NCBI GenBank assembly: GCA_028023455.1
Contig: JAQFVV010012435.1
Location: forward strand, 618,001 to 682,000
Length of the DNA stretch: 64,000 nt
From: Epiperipatus broadwayi
Taxonomy: Eukaryota > Onychophora > Udeonychophora > Euonychophora > Peripatidae
Reading direction: 5' to 3'
The translations under genes and the position numbers were made by a program. The notes beneath the pieces are model-generated. The model saw only the letters and a program-made list of their open reading frames with translations, searched no databases and had not been told where the DNA came from. Numbering within the stretch: position 1 is the stretch's first letter; each line of letters starts with the position of its first letter. This document shows, piece after piece, positions 12,173 through 24,209 of the stretch.

Positions 12173-14647
12173 CAGTGTTTCCCAAAGTGGGGTATGCTAA
12201 CCCTTGGGGGTACATGAAGAGCTCAGTGGCGGTACATGCAGCACTGAACTTTGACTGCATCTGGTGCAACAAGCAGTTTACTGTTTTTTATTACAAACGT
12301 ATAAAAATAATAAAAAACTTTTTTACTTATTAGTATTGTATATGTGTAGTTTTACATGTGTAGCCATGGCATTGATAAGCACTTTGATTCTGCATATTTC
12401 TCCAGTCTATGTCTCAGATAACATGTTGCATACAATACTCATTCATGTACACATTGAACTGTTACAGCACATGTGTATGTATTTTTAGCTTTCATGCAAT
12501 TTTGCTACTGGAAAGGCTTATGTTTTTTAGTATGTCCCATTGATTTTGATTATTTTTTACAAAATATAATTTTTATCCCTAACATTTAAGATTATGAATT
12601 ACTGAATGAAATTCGGGACTTCTAAATTGCATAATAGTAACATTCAACAAACAGAAGGTAATGAAATTAATGATGGTGAACCATTTACAATTTTGAAAAA
12701 AAAACAGTTAAGAAAAAAACAAGGAAAACTCACAAGTATGATAAATAATATTTTAAATTTGGATTATCGTGGACTGGAGATGAAAAAGAGCCTATTCTGC
12801 TTTATGTAATTTGTTTTGAAAATCTAATATATAAAAGCTCGAAACCATCCAACTTAAAGCACCATTTTGAGACAAACCACAATCAGTACAAAAATAAACC
12901 CATCGATTTTTTTGAAAACAAACTTAAGGATGGGATTTGACAGGAAGTGACAATCAAAAAATCCTAACAGCTTCATTTGTGTGTCACTTTAAATTGTTGA
13001 AATGTAATGCAGCAGAGACAATTGGAGAAATTTTAATCAAACCTGCAGCTAAGATAATAGCAGAAGTAATGATAGGAGATAGAGCTAAACAAATTTTTGA
13101 CCAAGTTCCCCTCACAAACAATTCAGTTTATCGATGAATCATTGACATGTCTAATAATGTAAAACATATTACCTTATATTTCTCAAAGTCATTATGTATT
13201 ACAAGTTGATGAATCCACTGATATTGCAAATCTCATAGTGTTTGTTAGATATGAAAAGAATCAAGAAATTCATGATGTCTTTTTATTTTTCCAGCCTTTA
13301 TTAGGTCATACAACAGGAGAAGATATTTTTTATGTTATTAATACATTTATGAAGAACAAAATTGATTGGAATAGATGTGCCTGAATAAGCACAGATGGAG
13401 CAAAAAGTATGGTCAGAAGTAATAAAGGAATTGTTACAAGAATTCAGAATGTTGCCCCAAATGTCATACCCACACATTGTTACATATACTGAGAGTCTTT
13501 GGCAACACGTAAGATGCCCACCGATCTACAGAAAGTTCTGGATGAAAGGATGAAAATTATTAACTACATTAAAGGCCATCCTCTGAATGTATGACTTTTC
13601 GCAAATGTGTGAAGAAATGGGAAGTAGTCATACTAAGCTTTTTTTCATACCGATGTTCATTGGCTATCTCAAAGTAAAATTTTAAACTGTTTATTTGAAC
13701 TTAGACATTAAGTTCAAATTTTTCTTAAATGATAGACTTGAGCTGAGGAACTTTATATGACTGGCAATTTCTTTGTAAATTAGCATACTTAGCAGATATA
13801 TTCTCTGTTTTAAATTGTCTCAACTTCTCATTGTAAGGAAAATAAATTTCATTGTATCACATTCAAGATAAAGTGAATGCTACCATGGCAAAACTAAATT
13901 TATGGCAAAAGAGAGTTGGCAATGGAGAAGTGGAGTTATTTCCTTCTCTTTTTGAATTTATAACAAATTCGAATATTAAAATAGATGCTGATACTATGAA
14001 ATGTATAACACAGCACTTTGAGAGTTTACAAGTGGGTTTGAAAAACTATTTTCCTGATTTAAATAAAAATACTGAATGGATAAGATTTCCATTTAACATT
14101 AATACAGCATCCATGCCAGAAGGTTTATTGCATGCAGAAGAGCAATTTTTAGAATTAGCTTCAGATGGATTCTTAAAAAATAAACAAACACAAGGAGTGT
14201 ACTTTAATATCATTGTGGTTGCAAATGCAACATGTGTATCCAGGTTTAACGCAAAAAGTCTTGAAATACATATTACCTTTTCCAACTTCATATCTATGTG
14301 AGGTTGTTTTTTCTGCATTTGTAGACGACATTAAGTTGAAAAAAAGGAACAGGCTTTTGGATGTAGAACCCAATTTTAGATTAAAATTAACAACCAGGGA
14401 ACCAAATTATGATAATCTGTCATCTCAACATAAACAATTTCATTCTTCTCATTGATCTTAATAAATTTTATTTATAACTTTTATATAGATTTTATTATGA
14501 ATAATTTTTTTGTTTATTATTTTTTTATACACTAAAAATAATATATATATGTTATAATTAAAGTATGTGCAATTTTTTGACAGGGGTACTTAGCATTATA
14601 AAAATTATTAAAGAGGTACACAGGTGTTGAAAGTTTAGAAAACACTG
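12173..14647 (+). mobile_element. hAT DNA transposon, Buster-like, complete but inactive
   Basis: The element begins CAGTGTTTCCCAAAGTGG and ends with a sequence whose complement begins CAGTGTTTTCTAAACTTT. The terminal inverted repeats therefore match over the outermost 8 bases and weakly beyond. Both subterminal regions also carry matching segments (GGGGTACAT near the left end, complement-like GGGGTACTT and AGGTACAC near the right). It is flanked by a perfect 8-bp duplication. At 2,475 bp with one decayed transposase it is nearly full size for the group. Because the ends and duplication are intact while the gene is broken, it inserted as a unit and later decayed, or was moved in trans. Confidence 0.92.
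12606..14455 (+). pseudogene. Broken hAT transposase (ZBED5/Buster-like)
   Basis: Several frames must be combined, so this is a pseudogene. In order I can see: an N-terminal Lys-rich stretch (12606-12770). Next comes a BED-finger remnant around 12780-12900 (ICFENL, KPSNLKHHFETNH, FFENKLKDG), in which the first zinc-binding Cys appears replaced by Tyr in LYVIC. Then a stretch with NAAETIGEILIKPAAK and LTNNSVYR ending in a stop at 13135. Then VDESTDIANLIVFVRYEK (about 13205-13258) and ISTDGAKSM (about 13387-13412), which carry the expected first two acidic residues of the RNase H-like core. Then THCYIY and a HTDVHWLSQSKILN segment (about 13646). The C-terminal dimerisation region is at 13850-14455 (WIRFPFNIN; LPFPTSYLCEVVFSAF; KKRNRLLDVEPNFRL). 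A frameshift near 14206-14212 separates the last two blocks. Stops at about 13135, 13382 and 13490 also break it. The order and motifs match ZBED5-type proteins derived from Buster elements. Confidence 0.88.
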
Positions 14648-14655
14648 AGTTAGAT
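14648..14655. repeat. Target-site duplication of the hAT element (right copy)
   Basis: AGTTAGAT, identical to 12165-12172, directly abuts the 3' end CACTG of the transposon. Confidence 0.9.
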
Positions 14656-17600
14656 AATATGAGGTGATGGTTAATTCTTACTAAATGATTATTCTGTTTT
14701 ATGATAGTTATCTGTATAAGTAAGAGAGTAAATATTTATAAGTTTAATAAATTATTTGATTTAAAATAAATGAGTAAATTATGTATGATTATTATGGTTA
14801 GATTAATTTTTAAATAGTGACTTTAGTTTATGTTTGTAATCGTAAAGTGTATTTATTTTTTAGGTAATTGGATCTCAACAAAATACCTCTTACTATTCAA
14901 TTATCTAACTTGTTATAGTTTAGAAAGAAATAACCATGATCCCTGAGATATCCATAGGATAGCATTAATTATTGCAATTAATTTAATCAGTGTTTTTAAT
15001 ATTTTTTTATAGTTTCTTAAATTACAAAAGAGTAGCTGAATAATTATTTCAAATGAATTATTATGTTAGTCATTGTTTGTAGGGATTTTCTCACTGATTG
15101 CCATTGTGGAGTACATTTTATATGCTTCTCAATGTTAAAACCTATATATTGTAACTATCCCTGAAGTCTATCTTATGTATTTGTCTTACATATCATATAT
15201 TCTGTTCAGACCAGAGAGAAAGTCTCATATCCTTCATCCTTTATCATTGAGCTAGTATAGTATATTGTAAATTTCGACCGTCCCTTTGGTATGGTTACAA
15301 TACATATATAAAATATGGTTTTATATTAATTATTTTTTCATATTTTTAGTTTTTTACATGCTAATGATTTTACTAAGGCAATAAACCTATAGCATGTGCA
15401 GTTGAAAATGTGAAGGTAGAGACCTCTACAGGTCTTAACCACAAGCTTATGCATTGGAAGAAAAGAGGGGAACCCTTCTTTACTTCAATCTACTTTCTAT
15501 ATAAATAGGTGAAGCTGAAACGGTTAGATCTGAGAGCGTGAACCTATTCAATACTTCACTGATTCTAAGTCCACAATTCTTATTATACATTAATACTCGT
15601 GAAATCTTTCTATTTACGATGAGTCAATGGAAAGATCTTATAGTTAGAAATTTATTACGATAATTTAAAGTTGTAATTATAAATTTATTTAACGCACATT
15701 GATTACGTAAGTAATATTTACTAAGGTAATAAACCTAAAGCATATGCGGTTGAAAATGATTCAAAAATTAAATACATATATTTAAAAGATTTTAATACAA
15801 AATTGCATTTTATAAATATATATTTATATTGTATCTAGTGAAATTGGAGATGAGTTTTAGTATGTTGTAAAATGTCAGACTTTTTCTTTTTCTTGTTTGA
15901 TTTGATGGTCGATATGTTAACTTATGAAGCACTGAACTGTGCTGCTATGATTAATATTGATATAAAATTATTTGTTATTAATTGTACTGAATAAGATTGT
16001 AAATTGATTTTATTTTAAAAAGAAAAATAAGTATGTGAATAATAAAACATATTGCATGAATGAAATTATAATTCTCTATTATTATATGTTTCTCTTTTAT
16101 TACTGCATTCACAGTAATAAATTATAAACAATACAACTAAATGTTTCATATTTCAAATACATTTGCCCTTTTATTTATATATTACACTAAAAAAATGTGT
16201 ATAAAATGTTTCATTGCGTTGTAAACCATCTGAATATTTCTACTCTTTAAAATAAATGTTACCTATATTTTAATAACAGAATACAAATACTAATAATGTT
16301 AGAATGTATACAGAAATCATATTCATCTGTGAATGTAATTTTATTGGATCAATTAATCATTTTATCTAAGATATGAATCAATTTAATTTTCTATTATATT
16401 GTTCTGGATAAAGCTAGCATCTATTCATTTGTAATATTTTGAGATAAATATTTTCTCGTTGAAAGGGTATTTAACCATATCATCATGGGTACAAATTAAC
16501 ATTTCAGTGCTTGTAACTTCATATAAACCAATAATAATTATTTGAAAGGATAATCTGGATATATGCACAAAAGATTGGAATCAACAAAATGTGCTTGGAT
16601 ATTTATATCTTCTTTGGAACAATGACTTACTATTGGATTGTAATTTGATATAGACATCAGAACTATGATGCTACTCTGAAAATACCATATTTAAAAAACT
16701 ATCACTCAGATCATTTTTTATATTTAGCATTATTATTGCTATATATTTTTTTGTTTCTCTTTATTTAAAATGTATAGTATTTATTGATAAATAGTTTATA
16801 ATTTTAGGTTAAATAGTAATCAATTTACATACCTAAATTGAAGCGATCAGTGTGTATGCACACACAGAGATTCATGTTAGTTGTTTAAAAATAGTATATA
16901 TATAGATTTTATAGATCAAATATCTAATTTTCATTTTTTTGTTAAAAAAATAATATACAGATGCATGTGTGTGTGCTGTTGAATGTGGGGTCATATATGT
17001 ATATCTTGTTTTACTGAAATACATTTTTTTAGTTATATATTTGGAAAAGAAAATATATATTTCTTTGTCTTGAAAAAAAGACAAAGAAAAATGGAAAATA
17101 TAAGTTGACTCAATCTTTCTTTGTAAGTAACATTTTTTATGAGTTTATTTTTTTGAAACATTCGGGAAAGATATAGTTGCATGGAAATGCTAATAATTTC
17201 TCATCTTTAAATAGCAGTTAAAAATGTAATCAAAATTTTTGTACCTTAATTTAACCTTAATAGGATTTTGCTAACTAGTTTCAAATTAAAGATCAGTCAA
17301 CCAGTCTATTTTCATTTTCTAACAAAGGCAGTTATTATATAGGTGTTAAGAAAAAAATATAAGATTAGACAAAGACTGTAATGATTTTTGGTTGTGCTGA
17401 GAAAAGTTTTTTTTAAAGTTACAGGCATTATAAATACTGGATTGGTTTTTCTAGTCAAGGCAGTAAAAAAGAGTTTAAAAGAGTATAAGGGTTTTAAAAG
17501 TAAAAGAGTTTTTAAAAGCAGAGAGTTGTTGGCAGCCAAAAGTAAAAAAATCAAAAGAAAAAAAAGTTTTAAGAGTTAAAGAGAAAGTGAAAGACTCTCT

Positions 17601-18640
17601 CTAATAGACATTGAAATTAAGCTGATGACAGATAATCACCATGATCCGTAAGTAGATAAAATTTACCTTTCCCCTATCAGGGGAAATCTCCAGAAAAATG
17701 CATCTGTGGGAAGGAAAGAAATCCAATTAGTTCCATGTTGCTGCCACTGAGAAAATGGAGAACCAATTTTGAATCCAGGCTGTACTATGTCCAGTAAAGC
17801 CAAAAGAGTCCTGAAATAAGAAAACGAGCCAGTAAGAAGATAGTTGCCTCATCAAGGTGACATGATTGCAAATATGAGCTTTCAGTCTTTAAAAAATATT
17901 TATATATTAAAAATGCCTTCTATAAAAACTCTAGAATATTTAATGTCCTCAGATTTATAACTGATCGGTAAAAGACTCTATCTTAAAAAAAAGATGAGTT
18001 TCAAAAGGACAGTGATATATATGAGTGTTTTTAATTTTTTTTATTATTATTTTTAACGCATCAATTTGTGTTATGATTAGATTTCTACTTATTAATGGTA
18101 GAGAAAAAAGAGTGTAATGTCTAATTCTAAAAAATGGAACAAAAGATTACTATGAAGTTTATAAATACTGCTTTTTATTATTTATTTTGAGATATGCCAG
18201 TATGTTCTCTTTAATTATAAAATATACACTTTTCTTGATTAGTGTTAACTATGCCAAATTCAGCCAGTATTGGATTATTATATTTTACTATTAGATCAAT
18301 TTTATGCATAAATTTTTTTTTTTTTAAATCTTAAAGTAGGAGAGGGGTAACTATTTTTATAATTGTAAAGTAATAAACAGTCAAACTTAAATTTCTTAAA
18401 TCGTTTATCTAGTTCTGGGTGGGTAAAAATGTCATTTATTTTTAAAAAAAGGAGAGAGAAAAAAATCAAATATCTGGATTAAAATTTTGCCATTTACTTC
18501 TATATACCTTGTTAATAGAAATTATGAATATATAGTGCCACCTGGTTTAACACATGGTCGCATGTATGCTAAAAGTCTCCTGCTATTATTAATATTTTTA
18601 CTTCCCAACTTCATTAGGAAAGGTAATTTAAAAATTTTTT
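14656..18640. other. Unassigned AT-rich region with a GC-richer patch
   Basis: No recognised gene. A sequence of about 45 bases around TTTACTAAGGCAATAAACC occurs twice, at about 15369 and 15719. At 17400-17580 there is an A/G-rich, Lys-coding low-complexity stretch with repeated AAAAGAGTTT-type units. At about 17600-17880 the composition is noticeably richer in G and C, but without a frame or element ends I can name. The remainder is featureless. Confidence 0.45.
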
Positions 18641-18722
18641 TTTTTTTTTAAAGTAAAAAATTTATATACATATCATAAAAGTTTGCAATTATTCGTTGTG
18701 CGGCTGTGAAAAACAAACACTT

Positions 18723-18838
18723 GTCTTGCGTTGTTAGCCGAGAGGTATCGCAGCCGCCATGCAAGCAAGTAGTTGGTTGCAGACGGGTGTGGGTTCGCGT
18801 CCCGGCAGATGCTATGACATATGAAAAAAAAAAAAAAA
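18723..18838 (+). mobile_element. tRNA-derived SINE inserted upstream of LINE ORF1
   Basis: The tRNA-like head has an A box (TTAGCCGAGAGGTATCGC) and a B box (GGGTTCGCGTCCC). A tail GATGCTATGACATATG follows, then a run of about 16 A. The same tail occurs in the minus-strand SINEs at 41244-41340 and 48562-48663. AAACACTT is found at 18715-18722 and again at 18837-18844, giving a target duplication that overlaps the A-run. The A box and B box look intact, so transcription by RNA polymerase III is conceivable. The cloverleaf is imperfect, so it is not a tRNA gene. Confidence 0.85.
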
Positions 18839-18855
18839 ACACTTAGATAACGTAA

Positions 18856-20454
18856 ATGGCTGACGTGAGTGAAAAAGCAAACATAAAAAATAATGTCACT
18901 TTAATAGATAAAAAAACTTTCGCTGATATTGTGAAAAAAAACACAACAGAAACTACGAGCATAATTTTTAATCCCTCTTCCCAAAGATTTAGAAGATCTA
19001 CCACTAGTGATATTGAAAGTTTAGATTTGCAAAATCAAAATGGAGAAGGAACACAATTTCCCCCTTCTGTAATATGGAATGCTGATATGCTAGATAGCAT
19101 TTCTGAGAAATTCCACAACACAATTCCTAATGGTCTTTTTAACACTTTTCATCGTTTTTTCACAGATTGTTCAATAGTTTTATCAGCTACAGATATTAAT
19201 TGGTCTTTGTATAAATTCCCAAGAGCGTTACTATATGAAGCACTCACTCTGCACAATCTATGGGACAGTGTTCTATGCTTAGCTGATCATCCCAATCAAC
19301 GATACCTCATCATAGAATTTCATGATCCAAACCAAAAAAAATAGATTTAAAATGAAGATCAAAACACTGGGTCGATTTGCTCTAATTGCTGTAGATGAAA
19401 ACAAACAGAAATACATAACTGGCATGTTGAAAAATGCATACCTAGGCTACTCCATACAGGATTTTAAAAAATTAATGAAGCCATTTGGAAAGGTGGTCTC
19501 ATTGCAACCAGTTTACCTAAAAGACACTCCAGTTCCAATATACAGCAATAGCTATGAATTTAAAGTCAAGCTAAATAAAAACATTGATCCAACCACTATA
19601 CCTACTCAGATTACAGACCAAGAAGCAACACTTTGCCTATATATATAAGGGGGTTGAAGCCACAATGTTTCTCTTGTCACCAGCGTGGACATCTAGCAAT
19701 AAACTGCACAACAACTCAATGCTTACAATGTAATCAGGTGGGTAAACATACACCTAAATGCATTCATAATAAAAACCAAGACAATAGTGATAAAACATCT
19801 AATCCACACGTAACCTCTCCCACAAATGAAGATGTTTCACCAATTAAACTCTCCATTGAGCAGACTAATCAAGTCCTCAGCACAACTATTAACATCAGCA
19901 GCAAAACTTCTCAGGCCGATAATAATGAAAATCTCACCTCGTCAGCCAAACCATGTAAAGAGTTAGATCCAACTCATATAGCTAAGGTACCACACTCAAT
20001 TTTTCACAAATAACAATATCAGCCAATTCCACCTATAATAAATAATACCAGCATAGATGTTATGGATACACTGACACCACCATTACCAACAATTGAAAGC
20101 TGTGATGCAGACTACACTGCCAAAAGAAAACCTGGGCGAGCACGAAAAGATCAAGGTAATAAAAAAATAAAAACACTTGATACCAAAATTAACCAAACAT
20201 GTTCCACTAATAACAGCATTCATAACCTAGAATTCTGTAACCCCCACTTAACAGACACTCAACAAACACAGGACACTCTAACTGAGCCAAAACATTTTCA
20301 TCTTTCACTTACCAAAGTCTCAAATTCAAGCAACGAATCAAAAACAAACCCTGAAGATAAACATATATACACTAGTATACCAACAAATATTACACAGTCT
20401 CTGAAAAAAAAAGTAATGCAAACAAACCATCTCTTAAATATTTTGATGCCCTAA
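18856..20454 (+). pseudogene. LINE ORF1 (zinc-knuckle RNA-binding protein), frameshifted
   Basis: ORF1 proteins bind the element RNA. The start ATGGCTGACG at 18856 follows the SINE by 17 bases. The frame breaks in an A-run near 19332-19341 and continues at about 19322-19648. It breaks again in an AT-run near 19640 and continues to 20013, then resumes at 20062-20454. The third segment carries CFSCHQRGHLAINC, a canonical CX2CX4HX4C knuckle, immediately followed by CLQCNQVGKHTPKC, a second knuckle with spacing CX2CX5HX3C. The last segment is Ser/Thr/Asn/Lys-rich with a basic patch (KRKPGRARKDQGNKKIK). Joined, the protein would be about 530 residues. Homopolymer slips are enough to explain the breaks. 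Confidence 0.8.
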
Positions 20455-20609
20455 ATGCCAACCCTAAAAATTTTATTTTCGAGTTGTAGCTGAATTTTTT
20501 TTTTCTGCATACAATACTTTTTCTAAATCTTATAAACAAGGCAACAAATGAAATCACAATCCAGTCAATTTAAACATATACTTTAAATATTTTTTTTCTA
20601 CATTTACTT

Positions 20610-21577
20610 TCAACATGAAAATAAAGATAGGAGCTTTCAATGTTTGAGGTCTAAACTCGATTAAAAACAACTTCCATCTAAGTAAATGGATTCAATTTAC
20701 ACAGCCACACATCCTGGGTCTGCTGGAAACGAAAATATATAGTGGTTTTCAGATTGACCCCACAACCTTTTTAAGGACCCAAGGTTTTTCTACTTCTTCA
20801 CGAGATTCATCATCACCTTCAGGAGGCACTGGCCTGGTCATCACAAGAAGCTGCCATTTTTCATTCTTTAAAATTTTATATATCGACTCAAACCTACTTA
20901 TAGTCACTTTTCATCACCATACTGTTGCACTCAACATAATTTTTGTTTACATACCTCCTGGACCAGCTGTTATCTTGAGAGTACTGCTTACCATCAACTC
21001 ACTACTATCATCAACTTTTTACCCAGTTATCTTAATGGGTGATTTTAACATGAGTTATCACACTTTTGTTTCAAAGTGGCTATATCAACTTGCAATATCA
21101 CTAATGAGTGCGGAAGGTTTCTTACCACCCAACTCCATCTCTTTCTACAACAGTCGTTACACCTCACTTATCAACCTGTGTTTTTATTCACCCATGCTTC
21201 ATCACTTAATTAAGTTAACACTTAATCCCTCACCTTTCTCTGATCATTATCCCTCACCTTTCTCTGATCATTCTAGCCAAATGCTTGAACTCAATCTAAG
21301 TACAATGCAAACATCAACAATTCAACTTCATAAAACAATAAGAATAATTCTTCCTGCACACACTTCTGAATTTTTGTACTCTGAAACATATATTATGTTA
21401 TTTAAACTTAGCACTATGCAACTTGATCCTGTTCAACGGTACATTTCTTTTATCAACATTCTGTCATTTAATATAAATCATATTACCCAAACCACACCAC
21501 CACCCTCAAGACTCCTGACTCTCACCGATGAGCTACATAAAAGAATCACCATGTGTAAATCTGCTCCAGATTCCTAG
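20610..21577 (+). pseudogene. LINE ORF2, APE-type endonuclease domain, broken
   Basis: The domain nicks target DNA to prime reverse transcription. Starting near 20613 I read KIGAFNV-stop-GLNSIKNN: the usual NVRGL/NVNGL position holds TGA. It continues with LGLLETKIYSG (metal-binding Glu), GGTGLVITR, FVYIPPGPA, MGDFNMS (catalytic GDFN) and two copies of PSPFSDH (the SDH motif). The usual 'RID' before SDH appears as SLINLCF, so that Asp seems changed to Asn. A frame change occurs near 20970, and the frame stops at 21577. Confidence 0.8.
21227..21274. repeat. 24-bp tandem duplication inside the endonuclease region
   Basis: CCCTCACCTTTCTCTGATCA occurs at 21227 and again at 21251, a period of 24 and thus in frame. 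It adds 8 residues and duplicates the conserved SDH motif. Confidence 0.9.
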
Positions 21578-21775
21578 CACATATAAAAAGACTTACACAA
21601 ATTTACAATGACACCTGCAATGCTCTAAAAGAGTACCTTGCCATAAAAAAAAATCTGTCTAACAAAACAACACACCTGGACACGAGGGTATATTAGATGG
21701 GCTCTGGGATATCCTTCGACTGTCAGAGTTCCACAAGCACTTGAAACCAATGGTGTTACCAAAGCTGGACACAAT

Positions 21776-23848
21776 ATGATAGAGCCAATATACAAATACT
21801 TCAAACAAAAGCTGCAGTCACATTGTGCCTTCATACCACCTGAAGATCTATTTGGCCAACCAGAGTTAGATAAACCTTTCCATGCTACTGATTTCTTGCA
21901 GAAGCTAAATGCATTTTCAGACTCTTGTCATCCAGGGCCTCATGGAATCTCCAAATTTGTATTTTCACATCTCAGTCAGTTTACCACCACATATCTATGT
22001 GATTTAGCAAATTATCTATCACAAAGGCTGTTTAACATAAAATATCTATATCCAATCTTCTTAGTTCCATTCATCAAAAATCAAGCTTTAATATCCAATA
22101 TATCTAATCTGCGACCAATCTCCACAAGCCCCCTTCGTATTAAAATTCTGCAAAAGGTGCTAAAAAATAAAATCGAACCATATCTCCTTCCTCTATTATC
22201 ACCAATGCAACACGCAAAAAAAGGCTCCTCAACAGGCCAAGCTGCCCTCATTTTCAAAACCATTGTAAACTCAGTTAGAGAGAAAAAAAGTATGCTCCCA
22301 TAGCTGTTCAAATTGACATTGAGGCCGCTTTTGACTCAGTCCCTATTGAAATTTTAATTGAAACACTTGCAGACACCAAAATACCACGCAATCTCTTATA
22401 CCTACTAACCAATCTACTCCTTAGTCGTGAAATCCATATTACAATTAATGGTAGAACATCACCTTCTTTCTCTTCCCACCAATCCATACCTCAAGGATCT
22501 CCACTCAGTTCATTATTATTTATGTTCTACATTAACCCTCTCATAAACAAAATACAACAAAAATTACAAGGAAACCAAATTCCACACACTGGACAATATG
22601 TACCATGTATTGCATACATGGATGATTTTACTGTTTTTCTTACATCCAAAAACAACTACCTACTCTGGAAAAAATACTTAATGAATACACCCTCAAATAT
22701 AAACTCAAAATCAATATTAACAAAACATCAGCTTGGTCTCTTTACACTGGCAAGATAAATACACAAGTTTATCATGGGAAACAAACTAATTTCCTTGGTT
22801 TTCCTTTCTAACTAGGGCCCTCTGCAATAAGACAAAATATACAAAAAAAATGAAAGATGATGCTGAACGTACAACCACTTCTCTCTCCAAAAACTACCTT
22901 TCACTATATGCAAAAGTATGCCTAATCAATCAGCTTGTAAGTACAAAAATAACCTATTACTCACCAATCATAAATTTCACTAAATCTTTCACATCGTCTA
23001 TTTACTCATTCTGCAGCAAGCTATTATGGTGCAGAAAAGTAGTCTCCATCTCTGTAAAACAACTTAGTCTTCCAACAAGTAGAAATGGATTAGGTCTTCA
23101 CTCCATACAAATTTTTCACAAACAAAAAAGTATTAATCTCCTAGCTGCACTGATAAGTTTTTCAGCCCTTGAATGCATTCTTCAAATAACACCCACAGAC
23201 CGACCACCACCTTCCCACGGATTTTTGTCTTTGCTCATAAACCAACTTCAAAGCATTTATGATCAGGTGTCTTTTTTTGGGTGTTGGTAGATACACCAGA
23301 CATTTTTTAATATGCTATACCCAGACATAACAACATATCCTCACTCACCCATACTAAATATGAACAATAGTCTTTTGATGCAGCGATTTAAAAAGTGGTC
23401 AATGGAACCCAAATTTTTTGACTTTCTTTTAAAGGTAAATCTTCATGCTCCATCTACCTCCTATTTCCTTAAATACTGCAGATTTTACAACAAAATTGAT
23501 GCTGTTTGTTCCCTGTGCCACAGGGAAGAAGAAACACAACAGCACCTATTTCACACCTGCATAGGCCTAACAAATACCCGAGAAATTATGATTAACACAT
23601 ATAGACAAAATAACATCACACTTGATAACCTATTAGAGGTACTCAGTAAAGGCTCAATACCAGCAGCTTGTGCAGCAACTTCTTGTTTATATAGTTTTTG
23701 GTGCACCAGATGTACTTTCTGCCTTGGAGACAATACCACAAAGCACCCAGCCACATTCTCAAAGAAGCTCGAACAATTAAAGGCCAGAGATGGCAAAATT
23801 GCACACTCAGATATATTTGCTGCTACATGGTCACTATTAAAAACTTGA
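21776..23848 (+). pseudogene. LINE ORF2, reverse transcriptase and C-terminal finger, broken
   Basis: Reverse transcriptase in at least four frames. Visible blocks: SNLRPISTSPLRIKILQKV (about 22100-22155), KGSSTGQAAL (about 22220), QIDIEAAFDSVP (motif A, about 22308-22343), SIPQGSPLSSLLFMFYINPL (motif B, about 22484-22543) and YMDDFTVFL (motif C, about 22615, a YMDD variant of the usual FADD/YADD). These are followed by thumb-like sequence 22850-23290 and a C-terminal finger CSLCHREEETQQHLFHTC (about 23509-23562) of the kind common in L1-type proteins. Frame changes lie near 22300, 22760-22850 and 23290. The catalytic Asp pair is preserved although the gene is dead. Confidence 0.85.
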
Positions 23849-24040
23849 AACAAAACATAACCTAAAAAAAACAAATTATGACTTTTCTGTAAGAAGAACA
23901 ACTATTTTGTTGTTGCTTGTTTAACATATCCCTTTCTTTAATTATTCTTTCTGTTTGCTCTAAAGCTATATAGTTTTAAACCATGTATTTTCAACAATGT
24001 AACTTTGGTAAATAACAAATTCATGTAATCTAATTCGTAC

Positions 24041-24060
24041 AATAAAGTATATTATTAAAA
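24041..24060 (+). terminator. Polyadenylation signal and 3' end of the LINE
   Basis: AATAAA at 24041 is followed within 15 bases by a short A-run. The preceding 190 bases after the last ORF2 frame are typical 3' UTR. Confidence 0.55.
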
Positions 24061-24148
24061 CACACAGACATTATGAATATAAATGAGTGTTAAAACCATT
24101 ATCTATTTAATTTAGATTTGATTAAAATTCTTTATAACAATTAAATGA

Positions 24149-24151
<3 letters not shown>

Positions 24152-24206
<55 letters not shown>
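24152..24206. repeat. (AT)n microsatellite
   Basis: About 27 uninterrupted AT units, 90 bases after the LINE end. Confidence 0.95.

Positions 24207-24209
<3 letters not shown>

Larger units (their letters stand above)
18641..24060 (+). mobile_element. Non-LTR retrotransposon (LINE), nearly full length, inactive
   Basis: A LINE with two ORFs: ORF1 with CCHC zinc knuckles (18856-20454) and ORF2 with an APE-type endonuclease, reverse transcriptase and a C-terminal CCHC-like finger (about 20610-23848). It ends after AATAAA at 24041 with a short A-run. A two-ORF, APE-bearing layout with a zinc-knuckle ORF1 suggests the L1/Tx1 side of the LINE tree, but I cannot place it without a search. Frames change at least six times and there is an in-frame TGA in the endonuclease, so it is dead. 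The 5' end is uncertain. I take it to lie upstream of the inserted SINE at 18723-18838, because the SINE duplications fall in GC-richer sequence that continues to the ORF1 start. Confidence 0.88.

Noticed and set aside
14046-14373. Minus-strand frames overlapping the hAT transposase
   Set aside because: They lie opposite a region with clear hAT motifs on the plus strand and show no family resemblance of their own.
17388-17579. Lys-rich small protein at 17.4 kb
   Set aside because: The sequence is low-complexity A/G-rich with repeated units. Composition explains the frame.
18723-18812. Functional tRNA gene at 18.7 kb
   Set aside because: A and B boxes are present but the acceptor stem does not pair properly. 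The A-tail, target duplication and shared tail with other copies show a SINE.
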